Shown here one piece after another: positions 50,442 through 58,760 of a stretch of 64,000 nucleotides of DNA. Within the stretch, counting starts at the first letter, position 1. The number at the start of each line of letters is the position of its first letter. This DNA comes from Nibribacter roseus. GTDB taxonomy: Bacteria; Bacteroidota; Bacteroidia; Cytophagales; Hymenobacteraceae. The position numbers and the translations under genes are program-made. The stretch covers positions 868,001 through 932,000 of the forward strand of contig NZ_JBHSYQ010000003.1 in the NCBI RefSeq assembly GCF_042662225.1, written 5' to 3'. A model generated the notes under the pieces. The model had not been told where the DNA came from. It did no database searches and was given only the letters and a program-made list of their open reading frames with translations.

Positions 50442-51206
50442 TCAGTCCCAGATCTCGTTTTTAGCGGTAAGTAATATTGGAGCCTTGTCGGTTACTATAA
50501 TGGTGTGTTCATGTTGGGCTACGAAGCCGCCTTTGTTACCTACCAGAGTCCAGCCGTCTTTTAAAGTATGGGCTAAAGTAGAGTGGGTGGAGATGAACGT
50601 TTCAATGGCCACCACCGAGTTTTTCTTGAAGCGGGTGCGGTTAAACTTATTGTAACAATTCAAGATTTCTTCCGGGGCTTCATGTAGGCTTCTGCCCACA
50701 CCGTGCCCTGCCAAATTCCTGATCACTTTGTAGCCCGCTTTCTGGGCTTCCGACTCAATCAATCTGCCAATCTCAGCCACCTTTACCCCGTCTTTAATCT
50801 GGCCAATGGCTTTACACAGAATTTCTTTAGATGCCTGTACCAAGGGCTGGTAAGAGTGCACATCTGACCCCAACACAAAAGAACCGCCATTGTCTGACCA
50901 AAAACCATTCAACTCCGCTGAAACATCAATATTCACTAAATCACCTTCCTGTAGAATCTTCTTAGCTGACGGTACACCATGCGCTATTTCCTGGTTCACG
51001 CTAATGCAAGTCCAGCCCGGGAAACCATAGGCAGTGCGCGGAGCCGATTTTGCGCCTAGCTTTCGCAGAATTTGTCCGCCGTAGTCATCCAGTTGTTTGG
51101 TGGAGAGGCCGGGGCGCGCAAAGGCGCGCATTTCTTTCAGGGTAAGCGCCACCGCCTCACTTACGGCCTGCATGCCTACTAGTTCTGATTCTTTGGAGAT
51201 GGACAT
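50442..51206 (-). CDS. map: Type I methionine aminopeptidase
   Basis: A 254-aa cytosolic metalloenzyme that removes the initiator Met from new proteins. All five metal ligands are visible: Asp94 (VNIDVSAEL), Asp105 (FWSDNGGSF), His168 (GHGVGRSLHE), Glu202 (VVAIETFIS) and Glu233 (AQHEHTIIV); the substrate-site His76 is in NQEIAHGVP. The usual type I segment with MTPGMVFTIEP is here KKNSVVAIETFIS, a variant seen in a subgroup of bacterial enzymes. A promoter-like TACCTTTA stands 25 nt upstream. It is not in the usual ribosomal-protein operon with secY/infA, so a second map gene may exist elsewhere. Confidence 0.93.
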   Translation of the reverse strand: MSISKESELVGMQAVSEAVALTLKEMRAFARPGLSTKQLDDYGGQILRKLGAKSAPRTAYGFPGWTCISVNQEIAHGVPSAKKILQEGDLVNIDVSAELNGFWSDNGGSFVLGSDVHSYQPLVQASKEILCKAIGQIKDGVKVAEIGRLIESEAQKAGYKVIRNLAGHGVGRSLHEAPEEILNCYNKFNRTRFKKNSVVAIETFISTHSTLAHTLKDGWTLVGNKGGFVAQHEHTIIVTDKAPILLTAKNEIWD

Positions 51207-51230
51207 AGCACTGGTGAATTTGTTTAGACT

Positions 51231-51260
51231 TAAAGGTACCTTCCTTTTTGATGAAGGAAA
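51231..51260 (-). promoter_or_regulatory. Candidate promoter TTT-N19-TACCTTTA for map
   Basis: On the minus strand TACCTTTA (51238-51231) lies 24 nt before the map start, with TTT 19 bp upstream in the -33 position. Confidence 0.45.
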
Positions 51261-51273
51261 GTGTATGCAGCTA

Positions 51274-51807
51274 TTATTCTGCCCGGTTGTACCACAACTG
51301 CACCAGTCCTGATTTAAACGTGCTGCTGTGGGTGAGGGTCAAGTTCTGCTCTGGCCTGCCGTCCTGGAACAGTCTGATGCCGCTGCCCAGCAGGTGTGGG
51401 ATAATTGAGATGATCAGTTGGTCAATGAGGTTTTCTTTTAGCAGCGCACTGACCACCTCGCCGCCGCCATCGCAGTAAATGTTTTTGCCCTGCTGTTGTT
51501 TTAAGCTGGAGATAAGCTCTGTCAGACTTCCGCCGTAAAATTCCACGTTCTCGTCTTGGCCCGTTTTGCTCTTAGAAAGCACGTAGCATTTTTTATCTTT
51601 GTGCGGAAACTCGGACATGCCAAATGACAGTACTTTGTCATACGTTCTTCGGCCCCAGATAAGCGTATCTACGGTATGTTGAAAAGCATGATAGCCGTAG
51701 TCCTCGCCGGGCTCTTCTACTTTTGAAAGGAAGTCAATGTTGTCGTCTTCTTTGGCAATGTAGCCATCTAAGCTCATGGCAATGTACAGAACTACTTTTC
51801 TAGGCAT
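51274..51807 (-). CDS. RibD C-terminal/dihydrofolate reductase-family protein
   Basis: A 177-aa cytosolic reductase-like protein; the ATG at 51807 (MPRKVVLYIAMSLDGYIAKEDDNI) is the family's standard start, a longer frame up to 51912 being unlikely. Family traits are SLDGYIA at the N-terminus, TLIWGRRTYDKVLSFG, KCYVLSKS, the NADPH-site IYCDGGGEVVSALL and a closing LIISIIPHLLGSGIRLF. These stand-alone RibD_C proteins are NADPH-dependent reductases whose substrates are mostly unknown; it is neither the folate enzyme FolA nor the bifunctional RibD. Transcribed alone after map's promoter region. Confidence 0.88.
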   Translation of the reverse strand: MPRKVVLYIAMSLDGYIAKEDDNIDFLSKVEEPGEDYGYHAFQHTVDTLIWGRRTYDKVLSFGMSEFPHKDKKCYVLSKSKTGQDENVEFYGGSLTELISSLKQQQGKNIYCDGGGEVVSALLKENLIDQLIISIIPHLLGSGIRLFQDGRPEQNLTLTHSSTFKSGLVQLWYNRAE

Positions 51808-51892
51808 AGCTTTAGATTTGTTTAGTTTATAGAAGTCAGATTCTGCTTTTGAGAGAAAGGTTGCGTGGGTAAAGATAAAATTATATTCTGTT

Positions 51893-52145
51893 GTACGGAC
51901 TGGTCGCGACATGTCCTATGCGGTGGCTGCTGGTTTAGCTTCTGCTACTGTTGTCATCGTTAAATTCCTCGGCGCTGATAGGGAATATTGAATAGGGCAG
52001 GCATATTGCTTCGTTGCAAAGGTTTTATCTCGGGCCAGCGTCTTTGGACAGGTCACGACCTGTCCGTACCATCAGCAATGCGTGGAGTCTCCTTTGTAAA
52101 CATCCCCCTTCGCCCCGTTAAAAAGGGGAGTATCTGGAAGGCGTG
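51893..52145. repeat. Cluster of short repeat fragments
   Basis: Contains ACTGGTCGCGACATGTCC at 51899-51916, GGACAGGTCACGACCTGTCC at 52049-52068, and CATCCCCCTTCGCCCCGTTA / AAAAGGGGAGTATCTGGAAG at 52101-52140. The last is an inverted form of the opening of the long repeat at 49010. The 297-bp gap 51913-52209 holds no gene. Confidence 0.6.
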
Positions 52146-52160
52146 CTTTATTGTTTGACG

Positions 52161-52199
52161 CGTTTTAGCCCTGATTATCCAAAAACAGCCCTGAAACAC
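52161..52199. repeat. Dispersed intergenic palindrome, copy 21
   Basis: CGTTTTAGCCCTGATTATCC / AAAAACAGCCCTGAAACAC, ending 10 nt before the stop of the SNF2 gene (minus). Confidence 0.5.
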
Positions 52200-52209
52200 T
52201 CTTCTCCAC

Positions 52210-55200
52210 CTACCGGAATAGCCCCAGCAAATCCTTTTTAGAAAGCGACTTCAAAATTGCAGAATCAGTCTTAATCAAGTCGCTGGCGAGTTCTTTTTTG
52301 GTGGCTTGTAGCTGCAGAATCTTTTCTTCCACGGTGTCGGGGCAAATGAGGCGGACGGCGACTACGGGCTTCTGCTGACCAATGCGGTGACTGCGGTCTA
52401 TGGCTTGATTTTCGGCGGCGGGGTTCCACCACGGGTCAACCAGATACACATAGTCGGCGGCGGTTAAATTGAGGCCCACGCCTCCTGCTTTCAAGCTAAT
52501 CAAAAACACCCGCACGTTGGGGTTATTTTGGAAATTCTCTACCCGCGCGGCTCGGTTTCTGGTTTGGCCGGTGAGGTACTCAAAGCAGATGCCCCGCGCC
52601 TGTAGCTCGGGTTTAATCAAATCCAGCATGCTCACGAACTGCGAGAACACCAGAATCTTGTGCTGCCTAGATTTGTTCTCAATCTGCTCCAGCAGCGTCT
52701 CAATTTTGGCCGAGGGGTGATCGAATCCTTCGGCATCGGGAAGCAGGGCGGGGGAGTTGCAGAGCTGCCGAAGTTTTGTGAGGCCGGTGAGTACGTGCAT
52801 GCCTTGTTTGGCCAACTCATCGTCGCTTTTGCCCTCCAGGTAATCGCGCAGTTCTTTCTCATAGGCATCATACACGGCGCGTTGCTCTGGGGGCATTTCG
52901 CAATAAATCACCATCTCGGTTTTTTCTGGTAACTCAGGAGCTACCTGCTGTTTCGTGCGCCGCAAAATGAACGGACTAATCTTTTTCTGCAGTTGCTGGG
53001 CTTTTCTGAAGTCATCGAATTTGTCAATCGGCATGGAGTAGATGTCCTTGAAGTGCTGTTTGCTGCCTAGCAGGCCGGGGCAGGCAAACGAGAGTTGCCC
53101 GTACAAATCATAGGTATTGTTCTCCAGCGGCGTTCCCGTGAGTACCAGCTTATTTCTGCTCTGCAGCAGTCGCGCCGCTTTGTACCGCTGGCTTTCCGGA
53201 TTTTTAATGGCCTGCGACTCATCCAGCACAATGTAGTTGAACGGGAACTCCTTTAGCCGACGAGCCTCGGTGAGCAAGGTGCCATAGGTGGTCAACACAA
53301 TATCATAGTCGTGGAAGTCTGGTTTTTCTTTGGTGCGTTGGGCGCCGTGTAAAGTGTACATGCGCAGCGACGGGGCAAACTTCTGAACTTCGGCCTGCCA
53401 GTTGAATAGCAGCGAGGTAGGCACCACCACCAGATTGGTGTTCTGGCCCAGCTTCTGCCGCTGGAGCAGGAGAAGCGCAATTACCTGCACCGTTTTTCCC
53501 AAGCCCATGTCGTCCGCCAAGCAGCCGCCGAAATTAAATTCATCCAGAAAGTTCAGCCAGTTCAGTCCCTGGTGCTGGTAAGGCCGCAGCGTAGTGTTCA
53601 AGCCGGAGGGCACCTCAACAGGCGTGATTTCCTCAAACTTGGAGAACTTGGCTCTGAATTTGGCAATTTCCTCTTTCACCGGCTGGGTCAGTACCTCTTC
53701 TTCATACAGCTCCTCTACATCAGAGAAGTTGGTTTTAGGGGTGCGAATGCTGTCTTCCACGGCCTCGCCATAGCGGAAATAGCGCGATAGTTTCTCCAGC
53801 CATTCCTGCGGAAGAATACCTTGCGTGCCATCATCCAGAGCCACGTAGCGGGTCTTGTTTTTTACCGCCTTATGCAGCTCCTTTAACTTCGCTTTTTGCT
53901 TGCCAAACCTGATATCCAAGTTTGTGTCAAACCAGTTGATGCCGCTGTGCACGCTCAGGGTAACAGTAGCTTTGTGTGAGTTGCGCCGGTTTCCTTTCAG
54001 GTCGTTAAAGCCCAGAATAGTAATGTCCTGTTTGCGCCATTCTTCAAAAGCATCCAGAAACCAGCTCTCGTCCAGAAACCGTTCTTTGTGGAGGTAAAAA
54101 TCGAGGCGGGGCAGTTGGCCTTCAAAGTCGGGGTGCTGGCGCATAATTTCCGATACCAGCTGGAGCTCCAGCTCACTGTCGCGGGAGATGGAGAAAGCCT
54201 TGCCTTTGGAGTCGGTGGCGTAGAGTTGCTTTTTAGACAGCACCGGAATCTCCAACTCGCCGCCGTACCGCATCACGGGCAAGAGGTACACATAGCTGGC
54301 GGTTTCGGAGAGGTAGAGAATTTTCTCGCGGCGCTGGTCAAACCCCTGCTCGGCCAATTGGCTTTTGGTGGCGGGCTTAAGGTAAGAATATGTTATCTGG
54401 ATGTTCTGCTCCAGGTTAGCCAGAATGCTCTCCTGAAACTCAGCGTATTTAGAAGTATGAATAAGCAGGCGGTTGCTGTTCTTCCGGAAGAAGTCAATCA
54501 CGCGCAGCGTATCGGGCTGGTCGGGCAGGTACAGCGTGTTGCCCACGTGAACGAAGTACTGGTATTTGAGATACAGCTGGTGCAGGGCGTGCGCCTTGCC
54601 GTCAATCACCAATTCCCCAGAAATTTCATAGAAACTCTGCTGCCGGTGCACGGTCAACTGCAAGTCTGTCTTTAGCCGCTGCACCTGCACCGGCACCACT
54701 GAGGCGGCGTTCACTTTCTCCGAGGCCTGCGTGTTATGAATATAAAAGTCCAGCCCCTGCGGATTGCGCACCAGTGCCTGTAAGCCTGCAAAGTCTTGTT
54801 CGGGGTTTCCGCCGTCATAGTTGTTCTGAAAGCGGGCGATGCCAGAGAAGAACTTCAGCTCCTCGGGGCTTTCCAGGAGCCAGACCAAATCGAGAGGCTT
54901 TACCGGAGTGAACGGGTTCTTCGGTTTGCCTTCCTTGGTGAAAGGCGCCTGAAACAGCTCTACCGTAAACTGGTCGTAATACCGGTGTTTGCCCAGCACC
55001 ACCATCAGCTTAGAAGCGGCTTGGTCCGTTGCAGTTGTTAGCGAACTGTAGCGTTCAGGTTTAGGCAAAATCTGCTCCTGCAATTGGGCGGTGATGGCTG
55101 GGGTAACGGGGAAAATCTCTTTCTCCCGTGGCGTAATCTCCACAAAGCTTCCCTTATAGCTCAGCTGAAACAGGGCATCTAAGTTAGGTTCGTGCTGCAG

Positions 55201-55623
55201 ACCGTAATCTTTGGCCACTGCCCGTATTTTTTCGTGCCGAAGAGGAGCGTCAAAGAAAAGGCGGAGGTGGCGGCGGTTGAGCAGGTTCAGAAGCACTTGG
55301 GCCTGATGTACACACAGCTTAGTTTTAGGAACTGCACATGAGCAGGAGACCACCAATGCCGTCGGCAGCTGTTGTACCCGCACGTGCGCAGCGCCCGCCT
55401 CATGTGGTGTGGAGAGCACAAAAGCCGCAAAGTCTACGTCAATAATCTCAGGTTGAATCTCAGAGAAGCCATTGGCAGATGTTTCTACGTGCTCCAGGCT
55501 TTGCCGAAGAACCAGTGAATAGCTTAGGTCAGGCAGCTGGAGGTTCGGGAAAAGGTAGTCGTGCGGAAAAGGATTGGCTGCACCTTTGTTGTCTTGTCGT
55601 TCAAACCAATTCCCGTTGCTCAT
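52210..55623 (-). CDS. SWIM zinc-finger SNF2-family helicase
   Basis: A 1137-aa cytosolic protein. A SWIM zinc motif is at Cys94, Cys96, Cys104, His106 (SCSCAVPKTKLCVHQ). A long unrecognised middle (about 150-650) precedes the SNF2 ATPase: motif I DDMGLGKTVQVIALL, motif II DESQAIKN in the DEAH position, then the helicase C domain with LISLKAGGVGLNLTAADYV and VDPWWNPAAENQAIDRSHRIGQ. It uses ATP to move along double-stranded DNA and remodel bound proteins; bacterial members aid RNA polymerase recycling or repair, but this one's role is not known. Length and order match Bacteroidota SNF2 helicases. No restriction or defence partner is adjacent. Confidence 0.94.
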   Translation of the reverse strand: MSNGNWFERQDNKGAANPFPHDYLFPNLQLPDLSYSLVLRQSLEHVETSANGFSEIQPEIIDVDFAAFVLSTPHEAGAAHVRVQQLPTALVVSCSCAVPKTKLCVHQAQVLLNLLNRRHLRLFFDAPLRHEKIRAVAKDYGLQHEPNLDALFQLSYKGSFVEITPREKEIFPVTPAITAQLQEQILPKPERYSSLTTATDQAASKLMVVLGKHRYYDQFTVELFQAPFTKEGKPKNPFTPVKPLDLVWLLESPEELKFFSGIARFQNNYDGGNPEQDFAGLQALVRNPQGLDFYIHNTQASEKVNAASVVPVQVQRLKTDLQLTVHRQQSFYEISGELVIDGKAHALHQLYLKYQYFVHVGNTLYLPDQPDTLRVIDFFRKNSNRLLIHTSKYAEFQESILANLEQNIQITYSYLKPATKSQLAEQGFDQRREKILYLSETASYVYLLPVMRYGGELEIPVLSKKQLYATDSKGKAFSISRDSELELQLVSEIMRQHPDFEGQLPRLDFYLHKERFLDESWFLDAFEEWRKQDITILGFNDLKGNRRNSHKATVTLSVHSGINWFDTNLDIRFGKQKAKLKELHKAVKNKTRYVALDDGTQGILPQEWLEKLSRYFRYGEAVEDSIRTPKTNFSDVEELYEEEVLTQPVKEEIAKFRAKFSKFEEITPVEVPSGLNTTLRPYQHQGLNWLNFLDEFNFGGCLADDMGLGKTVQVIALLLLQRQKLGQNTNLVVVPTSLLFNWQAEVQKFAPSLRMYTLHGAQRTKEKPDFHDYDIVLTTYGTLLTEARRLKEFPFNYIVLDESQAIKNPESQRYKAARLLQSRNKLVLTGTPLENNTYDLYGQLSFACPGLLGSKQHFKDIYSMPIDKFDDFRKAQQLQKKISPFILRRTKQQVAPELPEKTEMVIYCEMPPEQRAVYDAYEKELRDYLEGKSDDELAKQGMHVLTGLTKLRQLCNSPALLPDAEGFDHPSAKIETLLEQIENKSRQHKILVFSQFVSMLDLIKPELQARGICFEYLTGQTRNRAARVENFQNNPNVRVFLISLKAGGVGLNLTAADYVYLVDPWWNPAAENQAIDRSHRIGQQKPVVAVRLICPDTVEEKILQLQATKKELASDLIKTDSAILKSLSKKDLLGLFR

Positions 55624-55690
55624 GTACTTTTCAGCTTCAACTCTTTGTGAAGTAAAATTAAGAAATTAACGGGAGGCAAAATCTTCGTTT

Positions 55691-55730
55691 CTGTTTTTAA
55701 GCTAGTTTCTGAAAAATAGGTCGAAAACAG
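55691..55730. repeat. Dispersed intergenic palindrome, copy 22
   Basis: CTGTTTTTAAGCTAGTTTC / TGAAAAATAGGTCGAAAACAG, in the divergent region upstream of the SNF2 gene. Confidence 0.6.
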
Positions 55731-55780
55731 GTTGTGTAGAGACAGCCCAACAATAGTTTTCTCTTTATCAAAACCAATGT

Positions 55781-55973
55781 TGTTTGGAGTCTTCTAAAGG
55801 GCGATTTCAAAATTATTATGAGAATGGAAGTCTCTGACTTCCTGCCTGCCACAAAGTAAAAGCAGACGAAAAGTTTAGCAGTTGTTTCATAGAAATTCAT
55901 CTGCCACTTTTTCGGAACGGAGTTCCTGCTGATTCATTATACGTTTGGAGTCGCCCTTCGGAAGACTCCAAAC
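55781..55973. repeat. Repeat unit bounded by TTTGGAGTCTTC-type inverted copies
   Basis: TGTTTGGAGTCTTCTAAAGGGCGA-like sequence near 55781-55804 is repeated near 55945-55973, where GTTTGGAGTC and GACTCCAAAC form a 10-bp hairpin around GCCCTTCGGAA. About 140 bp without a reading frame lie between. The arrangement is that of a small miniature mobile element, but no target-site duplication was confirmed. Confidence 0.45.
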
Positions 55974-56107
55974 AGCGGGGGGATTGTGTAGGGACAGGTC
56001 GCGACCTGTCCGCTTCGGTTGCCGTCACCTTATACTGTTGCTGTTCGGGATTGATAAATCCGAAAGAGCGGTTATCTTTCCAGCCAATTGCACGTTAAGA
56101 GAGCCCT

Positions 56108-57028
56108 ATGGGAACTGTAGCATTTATTTTGTTTGTAACGGTGGGCGTGCTGATTTTTTACCGTTGGGCCACCCGCAAAACCCGTCGCCGGAAAAAGGTG
56201 CTGGCGCAGGAGTTTCCGGTGGAATGGCGAAAAGTTTTAACCGATAGAGTCGGCTTTTACCACACCCTCAAAACCGAGGAAGAAAAGCGCCGCTTCGAGA
56301 AAATGATTCAGCTGTTTTTAGCGGAGAAGCGGATTACAGGCATTGAAGTAAGGATAGATGATACCATAAAAGTGTTGGTGGCGGCCAGTGCCATCATTCC
56401 TATTTTCGGGTTTGAAGATTGGGAATATCCTCATTTAGGGGAGGTGCTGGTGTTTCCTGGCAGCCTGGAACGCTACAAGCACGAAGACAGCGAGGCGGTA
56501 TCAGAAGTATTAGGCCGGGTAAACCCGTTCCAGAATGCCCATTACGTCACCCTCTCCAAACCTGCCCTTGAACGTGGTTTCAATGACATGGCCGACCGGC
56601 AGAACGTGGGTATTCATGAATTCGCGCACATGCTAGACCAGGCCGACGGCGAGATTGACGGTCAGCCCAAAGCCTATCTGCCCGAAGAACTATACCAGCC
56701 TTGGCAGGAAATGATGTACCGCAAAATAAAACAAATCAAGCGCGGCGAGTCAGACATCAATCCGTACGGGGCCACCAATGAGGCCGAGTTCTTCGCCGTA
56801 GCCACCGAGTATTTCTTTGAAAAACCGAAGCAGCTGGCAGAGAAGCACCCAGGCTTGTACAAAATGCTCACGCAGGTGTTTCAGCAGAACCCTAAAAGAA
56901 CTTTCGGGCTTAACTTCAGAGAACTGCTAAACCCCTACGGCAAACGCTTGGGCCGCAATGAGCCCTGCCCCTGCGGCAGCGGACAGAAGTACAAGAACTG
57001 CTGCCTGCAAAAGAAGACGGCGGCTTAA
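56108..57028 (+). CDS. MtfA-like zinc peptidase (M90) with C-terminal SEC-C motif
   Basis: A 306-aa protein. An N-terminal membrane helix (residues 3-18) with a following Arg/Lys cluster anchors it. The MtfA/M90 domain carries HEFAH (His170, Glu171, His174) and a downstream NEAEFFAVATEYFFE with the third ligand. In E. coli MtfA binds Mlc and affects glucose transporter expression. Unlike that protein, this one ends in a SEC-C zinc motif, RNEPCPCGSGQKYKNCC (Cys287, Cys289, Cys298, Cys299), the module that SecA uses to bind SecB and ribosomes. Its stop codon overlaps the end of the convergent MATE gene by 3 nt. Confidence 0.87.
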   Translation: MGTVAFILFVTVGVLIFYRWATRKTRRRKKVLAQEFPVEWRKVLTDRVGFYHTLKTEEEKRRFEKMIQLFLAEKRITGIEVRIDDTIKVLVAASAIIPIFGFEDWEYPHLGEVLVFPGSLERYKHEDSEAVSEVLGRVNPFQNAHYVTLSKPALERGFNDMADRQNVGIHEFAHMLDQADGEIDGQPKAYLPEELYQPWQEMMYRKIKQIKRGESDINPYGATNEAEFFAVATEYFFEKPKQLAEKHPGLYKMLTQVFQQNPKRTFGLNFRELLNPYGKRLGRNEPCPCGSGQKYKNCCLQKKTAA

Positions 57029-58419
57029 ATCTTCACCGTTTTCCAGCGGCCTTTCTTGAACAGCCACCAGCTGATAACGGAGTGGAAGGAGTGGCAGAAC
57101 GCAATGGTGATGAAGATACCGGTGATACCCAGGTTCCAGTACAGCGCCAAAAGGTAAGCCAACGGAATTTCAATAAGCCAGAGCACGAACACGTTGATCC
57201 AGGCCGGAGTTTTGGTGTCGCCGGCACCGTTGAACGCTTGTACCATCACCATGCCTAAGCCGAAGAAGATATAGCCCAGCGTAATAATCTTCAGGCCTTC
57301 AGAGGCAATGGCCACTACTTCAGGGTCTGGGGTGAAGAAGCTGGCCAAGTGTTTTCCGAAGAGGAAGAAAGCTGCAGTGGCTAACCCAAGGAATATCATG
57401 TTGTAGCGAGCTGTGAGCCAGACGGAGATCTCAGCGCGGCGCGGTTTATTCGCTCCTAAATTCTGCCCCACCAGCGTAGCCGCCGCCGAAGACAGTCCCC
57501 AGGCGGGTAAGAGGGTGAACATGATAACCCGGAAAGCAATGGTATAACCTGCCAACGCGTTGCTCCCGAACTCGGCGGTTATGCGGGTCAGGAAAATCCA
57601 GCTGGCGGTTTCAATCATGAACTGTCCCATGCCCCCCGCTGATATCCGCAGAATCTTCATCACCGTCTTCCACTTCAGTTTCAGATTCTCTGTGGTGATT
57701 TTGAGTACGTGCTTGCCGTTAAACAAATGGTAGAGCTGGTACACCACGCCAATGCTACGGCCAATGGTAGTAGCCCAGGCGGCTCCCGCCAGTCCTAAAC
57801 CTTCAATAGAGCCAATCCCGAAAATAAGCAGCGGGTCCAAGACAATGTTTATTCCGTTGGAAATCCAGAGGGCACGCATGGCCAGGTGTGGTTGCCCAGC
57901 TCCCCTAAAAGCTCCGTTAATCAGGAACAGCAGAATAATGGCCAGGTTTCCGGCGAAGATGATACGCGCATAAGAAAGGCCAATGGATATGACTTCTTCA
58001 GAAGCTCCCATCAGGCGCAGAATATCATCGGCCCAGATAAACGTTACGGCTCCCATGGCAATGGCCAGCACCGCCCCCGTTGCCAACAACTGAAACGTGG
58101 TACTTCCGGCTTGTTTGACTTTCTTTTCGCCAATTCGGCGCGCCACCATGGCCGTGCCCGCCATACTAATACCCATGCCTACCGAGTAGATAATCATGAG
58201 AACCGACTCTGTTAAGCCCACGGTTGCCAATGCCGCCGAACCCAATCGTCCTACAAAGAATATATCTACAATGGCAAACAGAGACTCCATGAGCATTTCC
58301 AGAATCATGGGCGTAGCCAGCAGCACAATTGATTTTTTGAGGCTGAGACGTGTGTAATCCTGCTCCTGCCCTTTAATGGCAGACCAGATAAGAGGCAGAA
58401 GTTCTGTGCGCGAACTCAT
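57025..58419 (-). CDS. MATE-family efflux transporter
   Basis: A 464-aa inner-membrane transporter with twelve predicted helices in two MatE halves. Landmarks are SIVLLATPMILEMLMESLFAI and DIFFVGRLGSAALATVGLTE in the first half, and AFRVIMFTLLPAWGLSSAAATLVGQNLGANKP, a hallmark loop, in the second. MATE pumps export drugs or metabolites using Na+ or H+; the substrate is unknown. The last codons overlap the end of the convergent MtfA gene (57025-57028), with no terminator between. Confidence 0.95.
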   Translation of the reverse strand: MSSRTELLPLIWSAIKGQEQDYTRLSLKKSIVLLATPMILEMLMESLFAIVDIFFVGRLGSAALATVGLTESVLMIIYSVGMGISMAGTAMVARRIGEKKVKQAGSTTFQLLATGAVLAIAMGAVTFIWADDILRLMGASEEVISIGLSYARIIFAGNLAIILLFLINGAFRGAGQPHLAMRALWISNGINIVLDPLLIFGIGSIEGLGLAGAAWATTIGRSIGVVYQLYHLFNGKHVLKITTENLKLKWKTVMKILRISAGGMGQFMIETASWIFLTRITAEFGSNALAGYTIAFRVIMFTLLPAWGLSSAAATLVGQNLGANKPRRAEISVWLTARYNMIFLGLATAAFFLFGKHLASFFTPDPEVVAIASEGLKIITLGYIFFGLGMVMVQAFNGAGDTKTPAWINVFVLWLIEIPLAYLLALYWNLGITGIFITIAFCHSFHSVISWWLFKKGRWKTVKI

Positions 58420-58760
58420 AGTTTTTGAAGTAGATGGAATTGGGTGTGCTAAGCTACAAAAAGCGGCGGTTTATCTACTAGAGTCAGTAACAGCGTGTTC
58501 AGTTGCATGGGTGCTCCTGAATTCAGAATTAAAATCAAACTTTTACAAGAAAGCTGTTTTAGCGTTTCAAACCTCTGGCGCCAGCATTTACTTGTTCCGC
58601 CCAGGCTGCGTTGTTTTGTCTGTTTTAGGCCTGTTTTTGAAAAAGTAGCCTCAAAACAGCGGCGCATGCAGAACCGTTCGCTTGGAAGTAGCAAGCATTT
58701 CTATCACACAAAAGTGTGGAAAAGCAGCTTCAAGAAAAGGAGTGGGAAAGGATAAAGGTG
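58420..58760. other. 341-bp intergenic region
   Basis: Holds palindrome copy 23 and otherwise no recognised feature. A plus-strand frame of 86 codons here has no support. Confidence 0.5.
58620..58659. repeat. Dispersed intergenic palindrome, copy 23
   Basis: CTGTTTTAGGCCTGTTTTTG / AAAAAGTAGCCTCAAAACAG; outer arms agree almost exactly with consensus. Confidence 0.75.

Larger units (their letters stand above)
55624..56107. other. 484-bp intergenic region with several repeats
   Basis: Carries palindrome copy 22, a TTTGGAGTC-type inverted-repeat unit and a GGACAGGTCGCGACCTGTCC palindrome (55994-56013). No gene is apparent. It must hold the promoters of the divergent SNF2 and MtfA genes. Confidence 0.65.

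Noticed and set aside
54088..54675. 195-codon plus-strand frame opposite the SNF2 gene
   Set aside because: Antisense to a complete helicase gene; no start context or motif supports it.
52210..55623. SNF2 helicase as part of a defence island (DISARM- or BREX-like)
   Set aside because: It has a SWIM motif typical of stand-alone housekeeping SNF2 proteins and no methylase, nuclease or other defence gene is near.
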